From positions 151,242,501 to 151,306,500 of the forward strand of contig NC_081556.1 of assembly GCF_963082655.1 (NCBI RefSeq): a DNA stretch of 64,000 nt, written 5' to 3'. Source of the DNA: Stomoxys calcitrans (Eukaryota > Arthropoda > Insecta > Diptera > Muscidae). Shown one piece after another: positions 54,295-64,000 of the stretch (the stretch's first letter is position 1; every line of letters begins with the position of its first letter). The translations under genes were made by a program, and so were the position numbers. Below the pieces are notes generated by a model. The model saw only the letters and a program-made list of their open reading frames with translations, was not told the origin of the DNA and did no database searches.

Positions 54295-54510
54295 TAGTAT
54301 TTATTGAGTTATCTCATCATAAGGAAGTCGGTAGGCTAGTGGATGCTTGCAAGACTACCAAACATGCGATCATGAGTTCAATCCTCTGCGGCGCCAAAAT
54401 CATTAAAATTTGTTTTTACGGGTACGGATAAGTAGAGAGAGAGTGACAGAGAAAAACCCGAGAGCAGCAGTGAAACGAACAAGACGAGCAGTGCGAGCCG
54501 AACCAAGAAA
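54295..54510 (+). mobile_element. SINE-2, tRNA-like, copy 2
   Basis: TAGGCTAGTGG (A box), AGTTCAATCCT (B box), gcggcgccaaaatcattaaaatttg, gagaaaaacccgagag, A-rich tail. Confidence 0.62.
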
Positions 54511-54514
54511 ATAA

Positions 54515-55180
54515 AAAGTTAAATGGCATTAAGTTCGGCCGGGTCGAACTTTCGATACCCACCACCTTGGGAATATACGTGTTAACCATTTTTCGCCATA
54601 ATCCGGAGAAACATGTTTCATTTATAAGCCCATTGCAGCTATTTTGAATTATGGTCCGATTTGGACCAAACTCGGCACGGATGTCGAGTGGTATATTAAA
54701 TGCAATTCTCTGCTCAAGTTGTTTAGAACAGAATATTGGTCAATATGACAGCTATATCCAAACATAGACCGATGTGAACGATATTGGGCACGGATAAATA
54801 TAAAGATAAATAAATTTAGCCAAATCGGATAATAAATGCCCCTTTTATGGGCCAAAGACCTAAAATCGGCAGATCATATTATATAGGAGCTTTATCAAGG
54901 TAAATTCCGATATAGCCCATCTTCGAAGTTAACCTGCCTATGGACAAAAAAAGAATCTGTGCTAAGTTTCAGCTGATTATCTTAATTTTTAAAACCTGTA
55001 GCCCATCTTTGAAGTTATCCTGGCTATGGACAAAAAAAGAATCTGTGCTAAGTTTCAGCTGATTATCTTAATTTTTAAAGCCTGTAGCGTGATTTCAACA
55101 GACAGACGGGCGGACTGCTTATTCGTCTTAAATTTATACGACGATCAAGAATATATACACTTTATAGGGTTATTTCGATG
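54515..55180 (-). mobile_element. Family B element, eroded
   Basis: ggcattaagttcggcc with palindrome, gatacccaccaccttggg, units with gctatatccaaacatagacc, and a local duplication of ctatggacaaaaaaagaatctgtgc at 54941 and 55025. Terminal module acagacagacgggcgg. Confidence 0.65.
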
Positions 55181-55182
55181 TT

Positions 55183-55295
55183 TTGTTGCAGGAAAATTAA
55201 CAAATTTTCGACCAAAGTTGTTGCTGTTTGTTTTTCAAAATTTTAGTTTTTAAAATTATTGTCGTTTTCTAAAATTATTTTTATCTGTGTACTTT
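55183..55295. repeat. Short dispersed repeat, partner of 47282-47365
   Basis: See 47282-47365; here slightly expanded by gctgtttg and attttagtttttaa. It starts within the end of the family B copy. Confidence 0.45.
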
Positions 55296-55489
55296 TGTCT
55301 TTAGTCAGAAATAATCCTGGGTAGATTATGGCACGAAGCCCCGACTGTTGGGGGATCGAATTCGGGTTTGGTGTTTTTTCTAACGAAATAGCTCATACAC
55401 AGTTTTCATAAATTGCCCCCCTTCCATAACAAGACTCCATTACAGCTGTGCTAGTTCTTGTAGCAGTGTTTTATGGATTTTTTTGTTCA

Positions 55490-55905
55490 AGCTCGAATTC
55501 TTTCTGTATATGCGTCTTAGACCCGATTAAGTATATATATTCTTGATAGTCATAGCATTTTAAGTCGATGTAGCCATGTCCGCCCGTCCGTCTGTCTGTC
55601 GAAAGCACGCTAACTTTCGAAGGATTAAAGCTAAACGCTTGAATTTTGGCACAAATATATCTTATTAGTGTAGGTCGGTTGTGATTATCAATGGGACAAA
55701 TCGGTGTAAACCTATTTTGGGTCTTGACTTCTTTGGCCTCTAGAGGGCGCAATTCTTATCCGATTTGGCTGAAATTTTGCACGTGGTGTTTTTTATCACT
55801 TCCAACAACTGTAGTAAGTATGGATCAAATCGGTTCATAACCTGATTTAGCTGCCATATAAACAAATCTTGGCGATTCGGCCCGGCCGAACTTAACACGC
55901 TTTTA
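55490..55905 (+). mobile_element. Family A element, left-truncated
   Basis: cttagacccgattaagtatatatattcttgatag, cgtccgtctgtctgtcgaaagc, one to two units, right end gcgattcggcccggccgaac then acgcttttacttgttc. Confidence 0.72.
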
Positions 55906-55939
55906 CTTGTTCATATTTATTTATTCATCGATATTTAGC

Positions 55940-56545
55940 ATTTCAATGAAGCGCAGAGGTAAGCGTGTCCGTCTAAGAAGCTGAAGGCCTCGGTTCGAAT
56001 CCTATCGAGAGTATTTGCAAAAAAAAAATTTGAGGTGGTTATCCCCTCGAGGCGACATTTGTGAAGTACTGTCCCAATTGGTAAGACAGCCATGTAAAAT
56101 CTTCTTCACAAAAGTTATCGCACTGTGGCACGCCATTCGGACTCGGGTACAAAAGAAAGCCCCTTATCAAAATTTTGTCCATGAACATTCCACTAAGGAA
56201 CAGGGGCAAACATTTCACATATCAATGAGTGCAATCCGATCAAGTTTAAGCTCAATGGCAAGGGGCCTCCTTTTTATAGTCCGAACGCTGTGCCGCAGTT
56301 CGACACCTCTTTGGAGAGAAGTTTTTACATGGTATAGTACCTGGCAAATGTCGCCAGCATTAGTAGGGAATACATACTGCCTACATTTTTTTTCCGATGT
56401 TCTAGCCAGGATTCAAACCCAGGCGTTCAGTGTCATAGGCGAACATTCAAACCTCTGCGCTGCGGTGGTCTCCGAAAGCCCCTTATCATTGAGCTTAAAC
56501 TTGAATCGGACAGCACTCATGGATATGTGAGAAGTTTGCCCCTGT
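55940..56545 (+). mobile_element. SINE-1 copy interrupted by another SINE-1
   Basis: Head and B box GGTTCGAATCC at 55990ff, body to gaaagccccttatca (56169). It resumes at 56474 with the duplicated 15 bp and runs through cttgaatcggacagcactca to gttcacgggcaaattttc. Confidence 0.82.
56170..56473 (-). mobile_element. SINE-1 copy nested in a SINE-1
   Basis: Inverted copy flanked by a perfect 15-bp target duplication GAAAGCCCCTTATCA (56155-56169 and 56474-56488), the length expected for LINE-driven insertion. Confidence 0.88.
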
Positions 56546-56579
56546 TCATTAATGAAACGTTCACGGGCAAATTTTCTTT

Positions 56580-57080
56580 TCCAATACTGGCTAACAGAAG
56601 CTGCTTTGGATTAAGAAAGCAGTTGGGGAGCAAAGCCACTTGTCGACGCACGAAATTACACTGTACAAGACACTAATACTACCAGTGCTGTAGTATGGGT
56701 CCGAAGCATGGTTACTTGCTAAAGCAGATGAGATAGTACTTGGAGTATTTGAGAGAAAAATCCTTCGTAAAATATAAGGACCAATCTGCGTTAATAGAGA
56801 ATGTAGGCGTGGTATGAACCATGAGCTGTATGAAGACGATATCGTAGTTAAACGCATCAAAATTCAACATTTGCATTGGCTAGGTCATGTTTCAGAATGG
56901 ATGAATAAGTTCCAGCAAGGAAGTCTTTTGAAGGCGACCATAATAGAATACGTAAAAGGGGAAGACCAAAACCCCGATGTACTGACCAAGTGGAGAGAGA
57001 TTGAAGAAGATGCCCATAAGGTTGACGTCCGTCTAGAGGGGTAAATTTTCTGTAACGGCCAACTAGAGTAAAGTATATTT
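56580..57080 (+). mobile_element. RTE-type non-LTR 3' end
   Basis: Plus-strand text: RKIKDQSALIENVG-like decay of the KIYGPV block, then MNHELYEDDIVVKRIKIQHL, HWLGHVSEWMNKF and KWREIEEDAHKVDVRLEG. The 3' tail ttttctgtaacggccaac is shared with 63655-63675. The copy is 5'-truncated. Confidence 0.7.
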
Positions 57081-57479
57081 TAATTGGTTATGCATAATTT
57101 TAAAATTTTAGTTCCACAAAATTTAGCTGCATAAACGTTTCTATCTGTCAGTCGATTGTAATCACGAAACAACTTGTACAGATGCAAAAATTGAAATGAT
57201 TTTGTTGACGGATCCACAGTTTTAGCTCCCCACCCGATCTGCCAATTTTACTCCTTGAGTAACTTGGATAACATTTGTCATATGGCTCATTTTAAATTCA
57301 GCTATTTTAATAACCCCCACTGCATCTTTATCCCAGCCTCATTGGGAGATTGTCATTTTTAATGCTGCTATTTTACATGTGAGAACGACTGGTTAAAGAG
57401 TGTACTTGTAATCAGTTATAATGTGCGTGTTCATGGTAGCTCTATGTTATAGGCATATTTCGCAGCATGCATGTACATT
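57081..57479. other. Unique DNA, nothing recognised
   Basis: No repeat match or coding evidence. Confidence 0.3.
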
Positions 57480-57745
57480 AGAGTGTCCCAAAAACAAAAG
57501 TATTTTTTTTTTGAAAGGGTTACCTTTCACTTTCCTTTTGATCCCAATAAGCAAAGTACGAAATATTATGACGATCGGAAAACGATAACCCGTGCCGACA
57601 CCAAACCATAAATCCCATAGAAATATGTACTTTGCTTGCCTATTCCATGCTAGGACCTAAAATCCTCAATTGGATTCCTTAGAATGGCATACTTCCAACT
57701 TCGTATCGGCACGGGTTATCGTTTATCACCATTCGTAATATATCG
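57480..57745. repeat. Family C repeat containing a 19-bp perfect inverted repeat
   Basis: Arms 57580-57598 (AAACGATAACCCGTGCCGA) and 57706-57724, 107 bp apart. ccttttgatcccaataagcaaagtac and catgctaggacctaaaa are family C text. Confidence 0.55.
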
Positions 57746-57751
57746 TATATT

Positions 57752-59476
57752 TTTACCCACCATCGAAGGATGAGGGTATATTCATTTTGTCATTCCGTTT
57801 GCAACACACCGAAATATTAATTTCCGACCCTTTAAAGTATATATATTCTTGATCAGCGTAAAAATCTAAGACGATCTAGCCAAGTCTGTCCGTCGGTCTG
57901 TCTGTTGAAATCACGCTACAGTCTTTAAAAATAGAGATATTGAGCTGAAACTTTACACAGATCCTTTTTTTGTTCATAATCAGCTTATGTTCGAAGATGG
58001 GATATATCGGACTATATCTTGATATAGCCCCCATATAGACCGATCCGCCGATTTAGAGTCTTAGGCCCATAAAAGCCACATTTGTTATCTGATAATGCTG
58101 AAATTTGGGCCAGTGAGTTGCATTGGGCCCTTCGACATCTTCCTTCAATTTGGTCCAGATCGGTTCAGATTTGGATATAGCTGCCATATAGACCGATCCG
58201 CCGATTTAGAGTCTTAGGCCCATAAAAGCCACATTTGTTATCTGATATTGCTGAAATTTGGGCCAGTGAGTTGCATTGGGCCCTTCGACATCTTTCTTCA
58301 ATTTGGTCCAGATCGGTTCAGATTTGGATATAGCTGCCATATAGACCGATCTCTCGATTTAAGGTCTTGCGCCCATAAAAGTCTAATTTATTGTCCGATT
58401 TTGCTGAAATTTGGGACAGTGCGTTGTGTTAGGCCAGTCGATATCCTTCTTCAATTTGGCTCAGATCGGTTCAGATTTGGATATAGCTGCCATATAGACC
58501 GATCTCTCGATTTAAGGTCTTGGGCCCATAAAGGGTTCATTTTTTGTCCAATTGTACCGAAATTCGGGACAGTGAGTAACGTTAAGCCCCTCAACATACT
58601 TTTTCAATATGGGACAGATCGGTCTAAATTCGGATATAGCTGCCATATAGACCGATCTCTCGTTTTAAGGTTTTGGACCCATAAAAGGAGCATTTATTGT
58701 CCGATGTCGCCGAAATTTGGGACAGTGAGTTGTGTTGGGCCCTTTGATATTCCTCTTCAATTTGGCTCAGATCGGTTCAAATTTGGATATAGCAGCCATA
58801 TAGACCGATCTCTCAATTGAACTTTTTGGGGCCATAAAAGACGCATATATTATCCGAGTTCGCCGAAATTTGGGACAGTGAGTTGTAATAGGCTCTCCGA
58901 CGTTTTTCTGCAACTTGGCCCAAATCGGTCCAGATTTGGATATAGCTGCCATATAGACCGATCTCTCGATTTAAGGTTTTGGGACCATAGAAGGCGCAAT
59001 TATTGTCCGATTTTGCTGAAATTTGGGACAGTGTGTTGTGTTAGGCCAGTCGATATCCCTCTTCAATTTGGCCCAGATCGGTTCAGACTTGGATATAGCT
59101 GCCATAAAGACCGATATCTCGATTTAAAGACTTGACCCCTTAAAAGGCGCATTTATTATCCGATTTCACTGTAATTTGACACAGTAACTTATGTTAGGCT
59201 TTTCGACATCCGTGTCGTCTATGGCTCAGATCGGTTTATTTTTAGATATAGCTACAAAAAAATATCAATATTTTGTTATACACAATTGAACAATGATTTG
59301 TACGAATTAGTTTTTGGTCCGAATCGGAACATATTTCGTATTTCGATATAGTTGCTATGGGGCATAAGGTATGCATTTTTCACCGGAATTTGACGGAAGG
59401 TGGTTTACTTATATACCCGAGGTGGTGGGTATCAAAAATGCGGCCCGGCCGAACTTAACGCCTTTTTATTTGTTCT
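57752..59476 (+). mobile_element. Family B array element, longest copy, both ends
   Basis: Left end tacccaccatcgaaggatgagggtat with cattccgtttgcaacac. The interior has at least eight units; GATATAGC falls at 58021, then 58174, 58327, 58480, 58633, 58786, 58939 and 59092, 153 bp apart. Right end gaggtggtgggtat, CGGCCCGGCCGAAC, aacgcctttttatttgttc. Because 153 is a multiple of three, one plus frame stays open for 190 codons (58248-58820) as four 51-residue repeats. I treat this as a by-product, not a gene. Confidence 0.85.
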
Positions 59477-59585
59477 TATTGGAATAAAAGGGAGATCAAG
59501 AAGGGAATGTGTTTGTCTATTTGCAAAAAATAAATGAATTATAATAAAAAAAATTCTCCGTTATAATAACGTGGGACGGCCTAAT
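59477..59585 (+). repeat. Family C fragment
   Basis: cttattggaataaaagggagatc, gtctatttgcaaaaaataaa and aataacgtgggacggcctaa. Confidence 0.45.
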
Positions 59586-61314
59586 GTACATGTGAATGTG
59601 TGTGTGTGTTGGTGCGCGTGAGTTTGTTAGTAATTACAATTGCAATTGCAATATAATTACAATTCGTTGCAAACATTAGCATTAAAGGCCTCTTCATAAT
59701 TTCATCATTTGCAACTGCCATGCTTCTTGCATTTGTGGCAATAATCGTACTAATTTGAGCCAATTTTGTACTTGTGTAGCAAGGCTTAAGCCAGTTGATG
59801 GGCAGAAAAACAAAAAACTCCAGGACAAATGAATTCGTAGATGCTTGGGAGTGCATTTGGTTTACATATGTAACATAATACTTCGTGTATACACATAGCA
59901 CACTTGGTACTTTGCCAATATAATGAGAATAGATTTGAAAATAAGCTTTTAACTAACTGTGGTTAAGGAAAAGTGCTACTTTTATTGTTTTAATAATATG
60001 TCTAATTTGTTAACAATTAAAAAAAAGAGCTAAGTTTAGACGGTTAGTGAATTCTGGTAGAGGCTATACAAATTATGGATGTGAATTTTTTAAAGAAACA
60101 ATTTTGCATGAGACTTCTAGGGGCTCAAAAAGTTATATTGGGATATCTAATTGCGCCCTCTAGTAGCTCAAGCAAGTCCAATCTGGAGATGGGCGTATAT
60201 AATAACGATATAGTGGAGTGTATAGAAAGTCTTAACATATTATTATAAGGACAATATTTATGTCGAATAACTACAGCGACTTCGCTCAACTCAATTCCAA
60301 GTCGTATTAAATAATTTGCATTTTTTTCCTTTTTCCTGTAAGACTTAAAATATCAAATTAATAAGAATTATGCCATCAACTTTTGTTTAAAGCTCTTTAC
60401 GTGCATTCCCTTTAAAATAAATATGGAACTCCTCAAAGTATGCTATGAATTTTAACTGTCAGTCTTTTAACATTAACGTATGGCAGCATCTCATTTCCGG
60501 TGCTCATTATCCATTGCCGCTGATGATTGGCACTGCAACAAAAGACCATATGAATTGAATTAACCTTGAAGCATTTTTAAAATGAAACGACCACAGGAAT
60601 TGTGTTCGAACAAAGCCACATACACATACAATGGCAATCAACATTTCAATGCTCATACACTGGCATACTTAAGTATGTGCTCATTATGGCTTGCGCATCG
60701 TACGAATTGGCATAAAACGGATATTAAGTTATTTACACACATTTACAATGGCCACTCTATTATCGGGCGGAAAAGAGAGAGAGAAAAAAAAACACACACA
60801 CACACAGATGCATTTACATGTACAATGAATGCCACCACATAATACCCACACAGACAATTGATATAGTCAATTAACAGGAAATTTTATTATCACTACAGAA
60901 TGGAACTGTAGTTCAACAAAAAGTGATAGAGAGAGGTAAGAAGGGGGAAAAAAAAAATAAAAGTGAATAATAATAATAATGAACAATCATATGGTAAATA
61001 TGTTAAGTATGTGAATCATGCCCGGCAACCCCAACCACAATTGCGGCAACGACAGAGATAACACCATAAAATTGTTTAACAAATTGTTAATACTTGGTAA
61101 TAAATGATTTTCATATGACGGGGAGGGGAAAGGTGTAAATGTGGGGTGATGGCAAGTTTTTTTAATTCATTTATTAGTGTGGGTCATAACAATAGTACGG
61201 ACGAATAATAATACCTGTACTTAATGAGTTCCTTTCTTCAAAATAGTTCATATCCATATATGAACAACTTGAACAGATTACTTTGAAAAAACGAAGAAGA
61301 TCAAAAACGGATCC
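59586..61314. other. Unique DNA with microsatellites
   Basis: (GT)n near 59598 and (CA)n near 60792. Open frames here have no recognisable domain or splice structure. No repeat of the window's families seen. Confidence 0.4.
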
Positions 61315-62416
61315 CCCTATGTTGACGACCCCCGTAAACGTTTTAAGGACTATGATTTGCGTATCTGCACCTGGACTGTCCGCACTCTTTATAGGGAGGA
61401 CGCAATATAACCACTAGCGGATGTATTGTAGAAATCCAGGGCAGACATTTCCGCCATACAGGAAGTGCGATGGCTAGGGGAAGGGCTCCTCAACAACACC
61501 GAGATGACATAGAATGTGTACCACCTAGTCAGAACGAAGTCCACGTAGCAGTTACACGGCTGAAAAACAATAAGGCAGCAGGAACCAATGAGTTGCCGGC
61601 TGAATTGTTTAAGACTGGAGGCGACACGTTGATAAAGTGTAGACATCAGCTCGTCTGCGCAATCTGACTAGAAGAACGCATACCCGATGATTGGAATCTC
61701 AGCATACTATGTCCCGTACACAAGAAACAGGACGGGATGGCTTGTGTCAACAACAGAGGAATATCTACTTCCCATCGCATACAAGATACTCTCGAGAGTA
61801 TTGTGTGAAAAACTAAAACCTAAAGTCAATCAGATAATTGGACCCGGCTAATTGGAAGCGGCTTTAGACCTGTTAAATCCACCATTGACCAGATATTTAT
61901 ACTGCGCCAAACCCTGGAAAACGCCCGAAAAGGACAAATCAAAACCTACTATCTCGTTGTTGACTACAAAGCCGCATTGTATAGCTCCATACGTCCAAAG
62001 ATAGTTCAAGCCACTTTTAAGTTTGGCATTCCTGCAAAACTGTTACGACTTTGCAGGATGACGCTTACTGATGCACGCTCCTCACTTAAAATAGGAAAAA
62101 CCCTTTTAGAACCGTTCAACACAAAACGAGGTTTCTAACACGGAGACAGCCTATCGTGTGATCTCTATAATGTCCTGCTGGAGAAGATTATAAGAGATGC
62201 AGGTGTCAATAGATATGGAACACTACTCACAAGAGAACACATGCTGCCCGCCAATGACGACGACATCGATCTCATGGCTCGGTCACCGGAAGAAGCAATT
62301 GCAGCCTTTGAAAGTATCGAAAGAGAATCAACGAAAGTAGGTTTGGCAGTAAATGGAGATAAGACAAAGTGAATGATATCCACTCCTATGAAGCCCTGTA
62401 AACCCGAACAGATAAA
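61315..62416 (+). mobile_element. RTE-type non-LTR element, endonuclease start joined to RT (5' part)
   Basis: Endonuclease start LRICTWTVRTLYRED and KSRADISAIQEVRWLG, a large internal deletion, then RT: NKAAGTNELPAELFKTGGD, ERIPDDWNLSILCPVHKKQD, GFRPVKSTIDQIFILRQTLE, YYLVVDYKAALYSSIRPKI, FNTKRGF, HGDSLSCDLYNVLLEKIIRD, and DDDIDLMARSPEEAIAAFE, in which the YADD motif is changed. Stops and frameshifts throughout. The element continues beyond a family B insertion at 63531. Confidence 0.75.
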
Positions 62417-63530
62417 GACAAGTAAAAAGGCGTTAAGTTCGGCCGGGCCTTTTATGGGGCCAAGACTATAAATCGCGATATCGGTTTATATAACAGCTAT
62501 ATTCAAATCTGGACCGATTTGGGCCAAGTTGCAGAAAAATTTCGAAGAGCATAACACAACTCATTGTCCCAAATTTCGGCGACATCGGCCCAAAACCTTT
62601 AATGGAGAAATCGGACTATATGGCAGCTATATCCAAATCTGAACTGATCCAGGCCATATTGCAGAAATATGTCGAGGGGCTTAACTTAACTCACTGTCCC
62701 AAATTTCAGCGAAATCGGACAATAAATCCGCCTTTTATGGGTCCAAAACCTTAAATCGAGAGATCGGTCTATATGGCAGCTATATCCAAATCTGAACCGA
62801 TCCAGGCCATATTGCAGAAATATGTCGAAGGGTCCTACACAACTCATTGTTCTAAATTTCGGCGACATCGGATAATAAATGCGCCTTCTATGGGCCCAAG
62901 ACCCTAAATCGGCGGATCGGTCTATATGGCAGCTATATCCAAATCTGAACCAATCTGGGCCAAATTGAAGAAAGATTTTGAAGGGCCTAACGCAACTCAC
63001 TGTCGAAATCGGACAGTAAATGCGCCTTTTAGGGGCCCAAGAGCCTAATTCGGAGGATCGGTTTATATGACAGCTATATCCAAATCTGGATCGATTTGGT
63101 CCAAATTGAAGAAATATGTCGAAGGGCCCAACACAACTCATTGTTTTAAATTTCGGCGACATCGGACAATAAATGCGCCTTTTATGGGCCCAAGACCCTA
63201 AATCGGCAAATCGGTCTATATGGGGGCTATATCAAGATATAGTTCGATATAGCCCATCTTCGAACTTAACCTGCTTATGGACAAAAAAAAAAAAAAAGAA
63301 TCTGTGCCAAGTTTCAGCTCAATATCTCTATTTTTAAAGACTGTAGCGTGATTTCAACAGACAGACGGACCGGCGGGCGGACGGACATGACTAGATCGTC
63401 TTAGATTTTTACGCTGATCAGAAATTTACAATGTATACATTATAGGGTCGGAAATGGATATTTCGATGTGTTGCAAACGGAATAACAAAATGAATATACC
63501 CCCATCCTTCGGTGATGGGTATAAAAAGGA
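62417..63530 (-). mobile_element. Family B array element inserted in an RTE element
   Basis: Plus-strand left edge gtaaaaaggcgttaagttcggccggg (palindrome cut short and fused to ttttatgggg). Units have ATCCAAATCT at 62631, 62784 and 62937 (153 bp apart) and then a 141-bp step to 63078. Terminal module ggacggacatgactagatcg to catccttcggtgatgggtat. Confidence 0.78.
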
Positions 63531-63700
63531 AGACCAAAACCCCCATGGAGTAACCAAGTGAAGAGTGACATCTCGAACCTGGGTGTCAGAGATTGGATAA
63601 GAAGCGCAGAAGGTTGAGGTGCTTGGACATCGATTCTACGTCCGGCTAGAGGAATAAATTTTCTGTAATGGCCAATTAAAGTGAAGTTAATATGATGTTT
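63531..63700 (+). mobile_element. RTE-type non-LTR 3' end, probable continuation of 61315-62416
   Basis: ggaagaccaaaacccc, ctacgtccggctagagg and aaattttctgtaatggccaa match the 3' end at 56958-57075. Confidence 0.6.
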
Positions 63701-64000
63701 GGTATCCAAGAATTGTCCCCGACGATCTTAATATGTGTTTTCATGTCATTTATGTATTTCCTGGAACGTTTTTTTTTCAGAATATTAAAAGAACACACTG
63801 AAGGCTATCTGAAACCTTTTTTGATACTGAACGGTGTACAGTAAATCGAATGTCCATGTGAAATGCAAAAGAAATTTAGTTCGTATTTTGCATTTTTGCA
63901 AAAAAAAGCATGCTAATGTTATTACAACTTTGTCGTTGTGTATTAACATAGATGTTGTTGTTGTTCTCGTTGTTGCTTTTCTTGATAATGATTGTCATTA
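63701..64000. other. Unique DNA to window end
   Basis: Only a short (GTT)n run near 63952. No feature recognised. Confidence 0.35.

Noticed and set aside
58248..58820. A 190-codon open frame with four 51-residue repeats, possibly a repeat protein gene
   Set aside because: It is the translation of the 153-bp array; independent copies open the same text in part and are broken elsewhere. No start context, splice signals or domain support a gene. The period itself is kept as a finding.
57752..59476. Families A/B as Helitrons
   Set aside because: I looked for a 5' TC, a 3' hairpin plus CTRR and A/T target sites; the right palindrome is followed by acttgttt and the rest does not fit.
62686..63162. 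A 158-codon minus-strand frame similar to the above
   Set aside because: Same array family in the opposite orientation; a repeat by-product.
1..64000. A bacterial-style defence or biosynthetic gene system
   Set aside because: The window is insect genomic DNA with introns and eukaryotic repeats; no clustered non-transposon enzyme genes are present.

Overview
The window is eukaryotic nuclear DNA from a higher fly, most likely a muscoid (calyptrate) dipteran. It is AT-rich and intron-containing. It carries insect-type elements: a Ty3/gypsy LTR retrotransposon primed by tRNA-Lys, mariner and hAT-like MITEs, tRNA-derived SINEs and several non-LTR retrotransposon clades. The species cannot be fixed from sequence alone. 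Most of the window is transposon-derived and host coding sequence is sparse. I saw no bacterial operon, CRISPR array, rRNA gene or functional tRNA gene.

Host genes. (1) At 2232-2322 (-) is the first coding exon of LSm6, the U6 snRNA-associated Sm-like protein; its remaining exon(s) must lie left of the window. (2) A three-exon gene on the minus strand (25048 to 17572) encodes a 76-residue Tyr-rich secreted peptide; its signal peptide is split by a 7.2-kb intron full of repeats. (3) A three-exon gene on the plus strand (35288 to 47775) encodes a predicted 114-residue secreted protein, also with a signal peptide split by a phase-0 intron, here about 12 kb. I do not recognise the family of genes 2 and 3.

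Main mobile element. 3354-15147 is an almost intact Osvaldo/Ulysses-like Ty3/gypsy retrotransposon. It has very long LTRs (about 2.4 kb), a 4-bp target duplication AGAA, an exact 18-nt tRNA-Lys primer-binding site, gag with a zinc knuckle, and pol in the -1 frame (protease, RT, RNase H, integrase). A canonical GGGAAAC slippery heptamer lies in the gag/pol overlap. The LTRs differ by only a handful of substitutions, so the insertion is young, but one in-frame TAA cuts the integrase C-terminus off pol.

Layout. 1-1806: repeat and non-LTR debris plus a SINE. 1807-3353: LSm6 exon and unique DNA. 3354-15147: LTR retrotransposon. 15480-31000: the small secreted gene embedded in SINEs, hAT-like and mariner MITEs, 153-bp-array elements and a mariner pseudogene. 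31735-34060: a third repeat family. 35288-47775: second secreted gene, whose first intron holds RTE-, I- and other non-LTR fragments. 48338-57075: non-LTR fragments, SINEs and 153-bp-array elements. 57480-63700: the largest 153-bp array and a broken RTE element carrying another array.

The most unusual signal is a superfamily of non-autonomous elements (here families A and B). Their interiors are diverged direct repeats spaced at exactly 153 bp (51 codons) in every copy I measured, often with no net indel across many units. Their ends are shared modules: a left ATACCCTCCACCAT-type end and a right TTCGGCC/GGCCGAA palindrome. A third family (D) carries a similar left end with a different interior.
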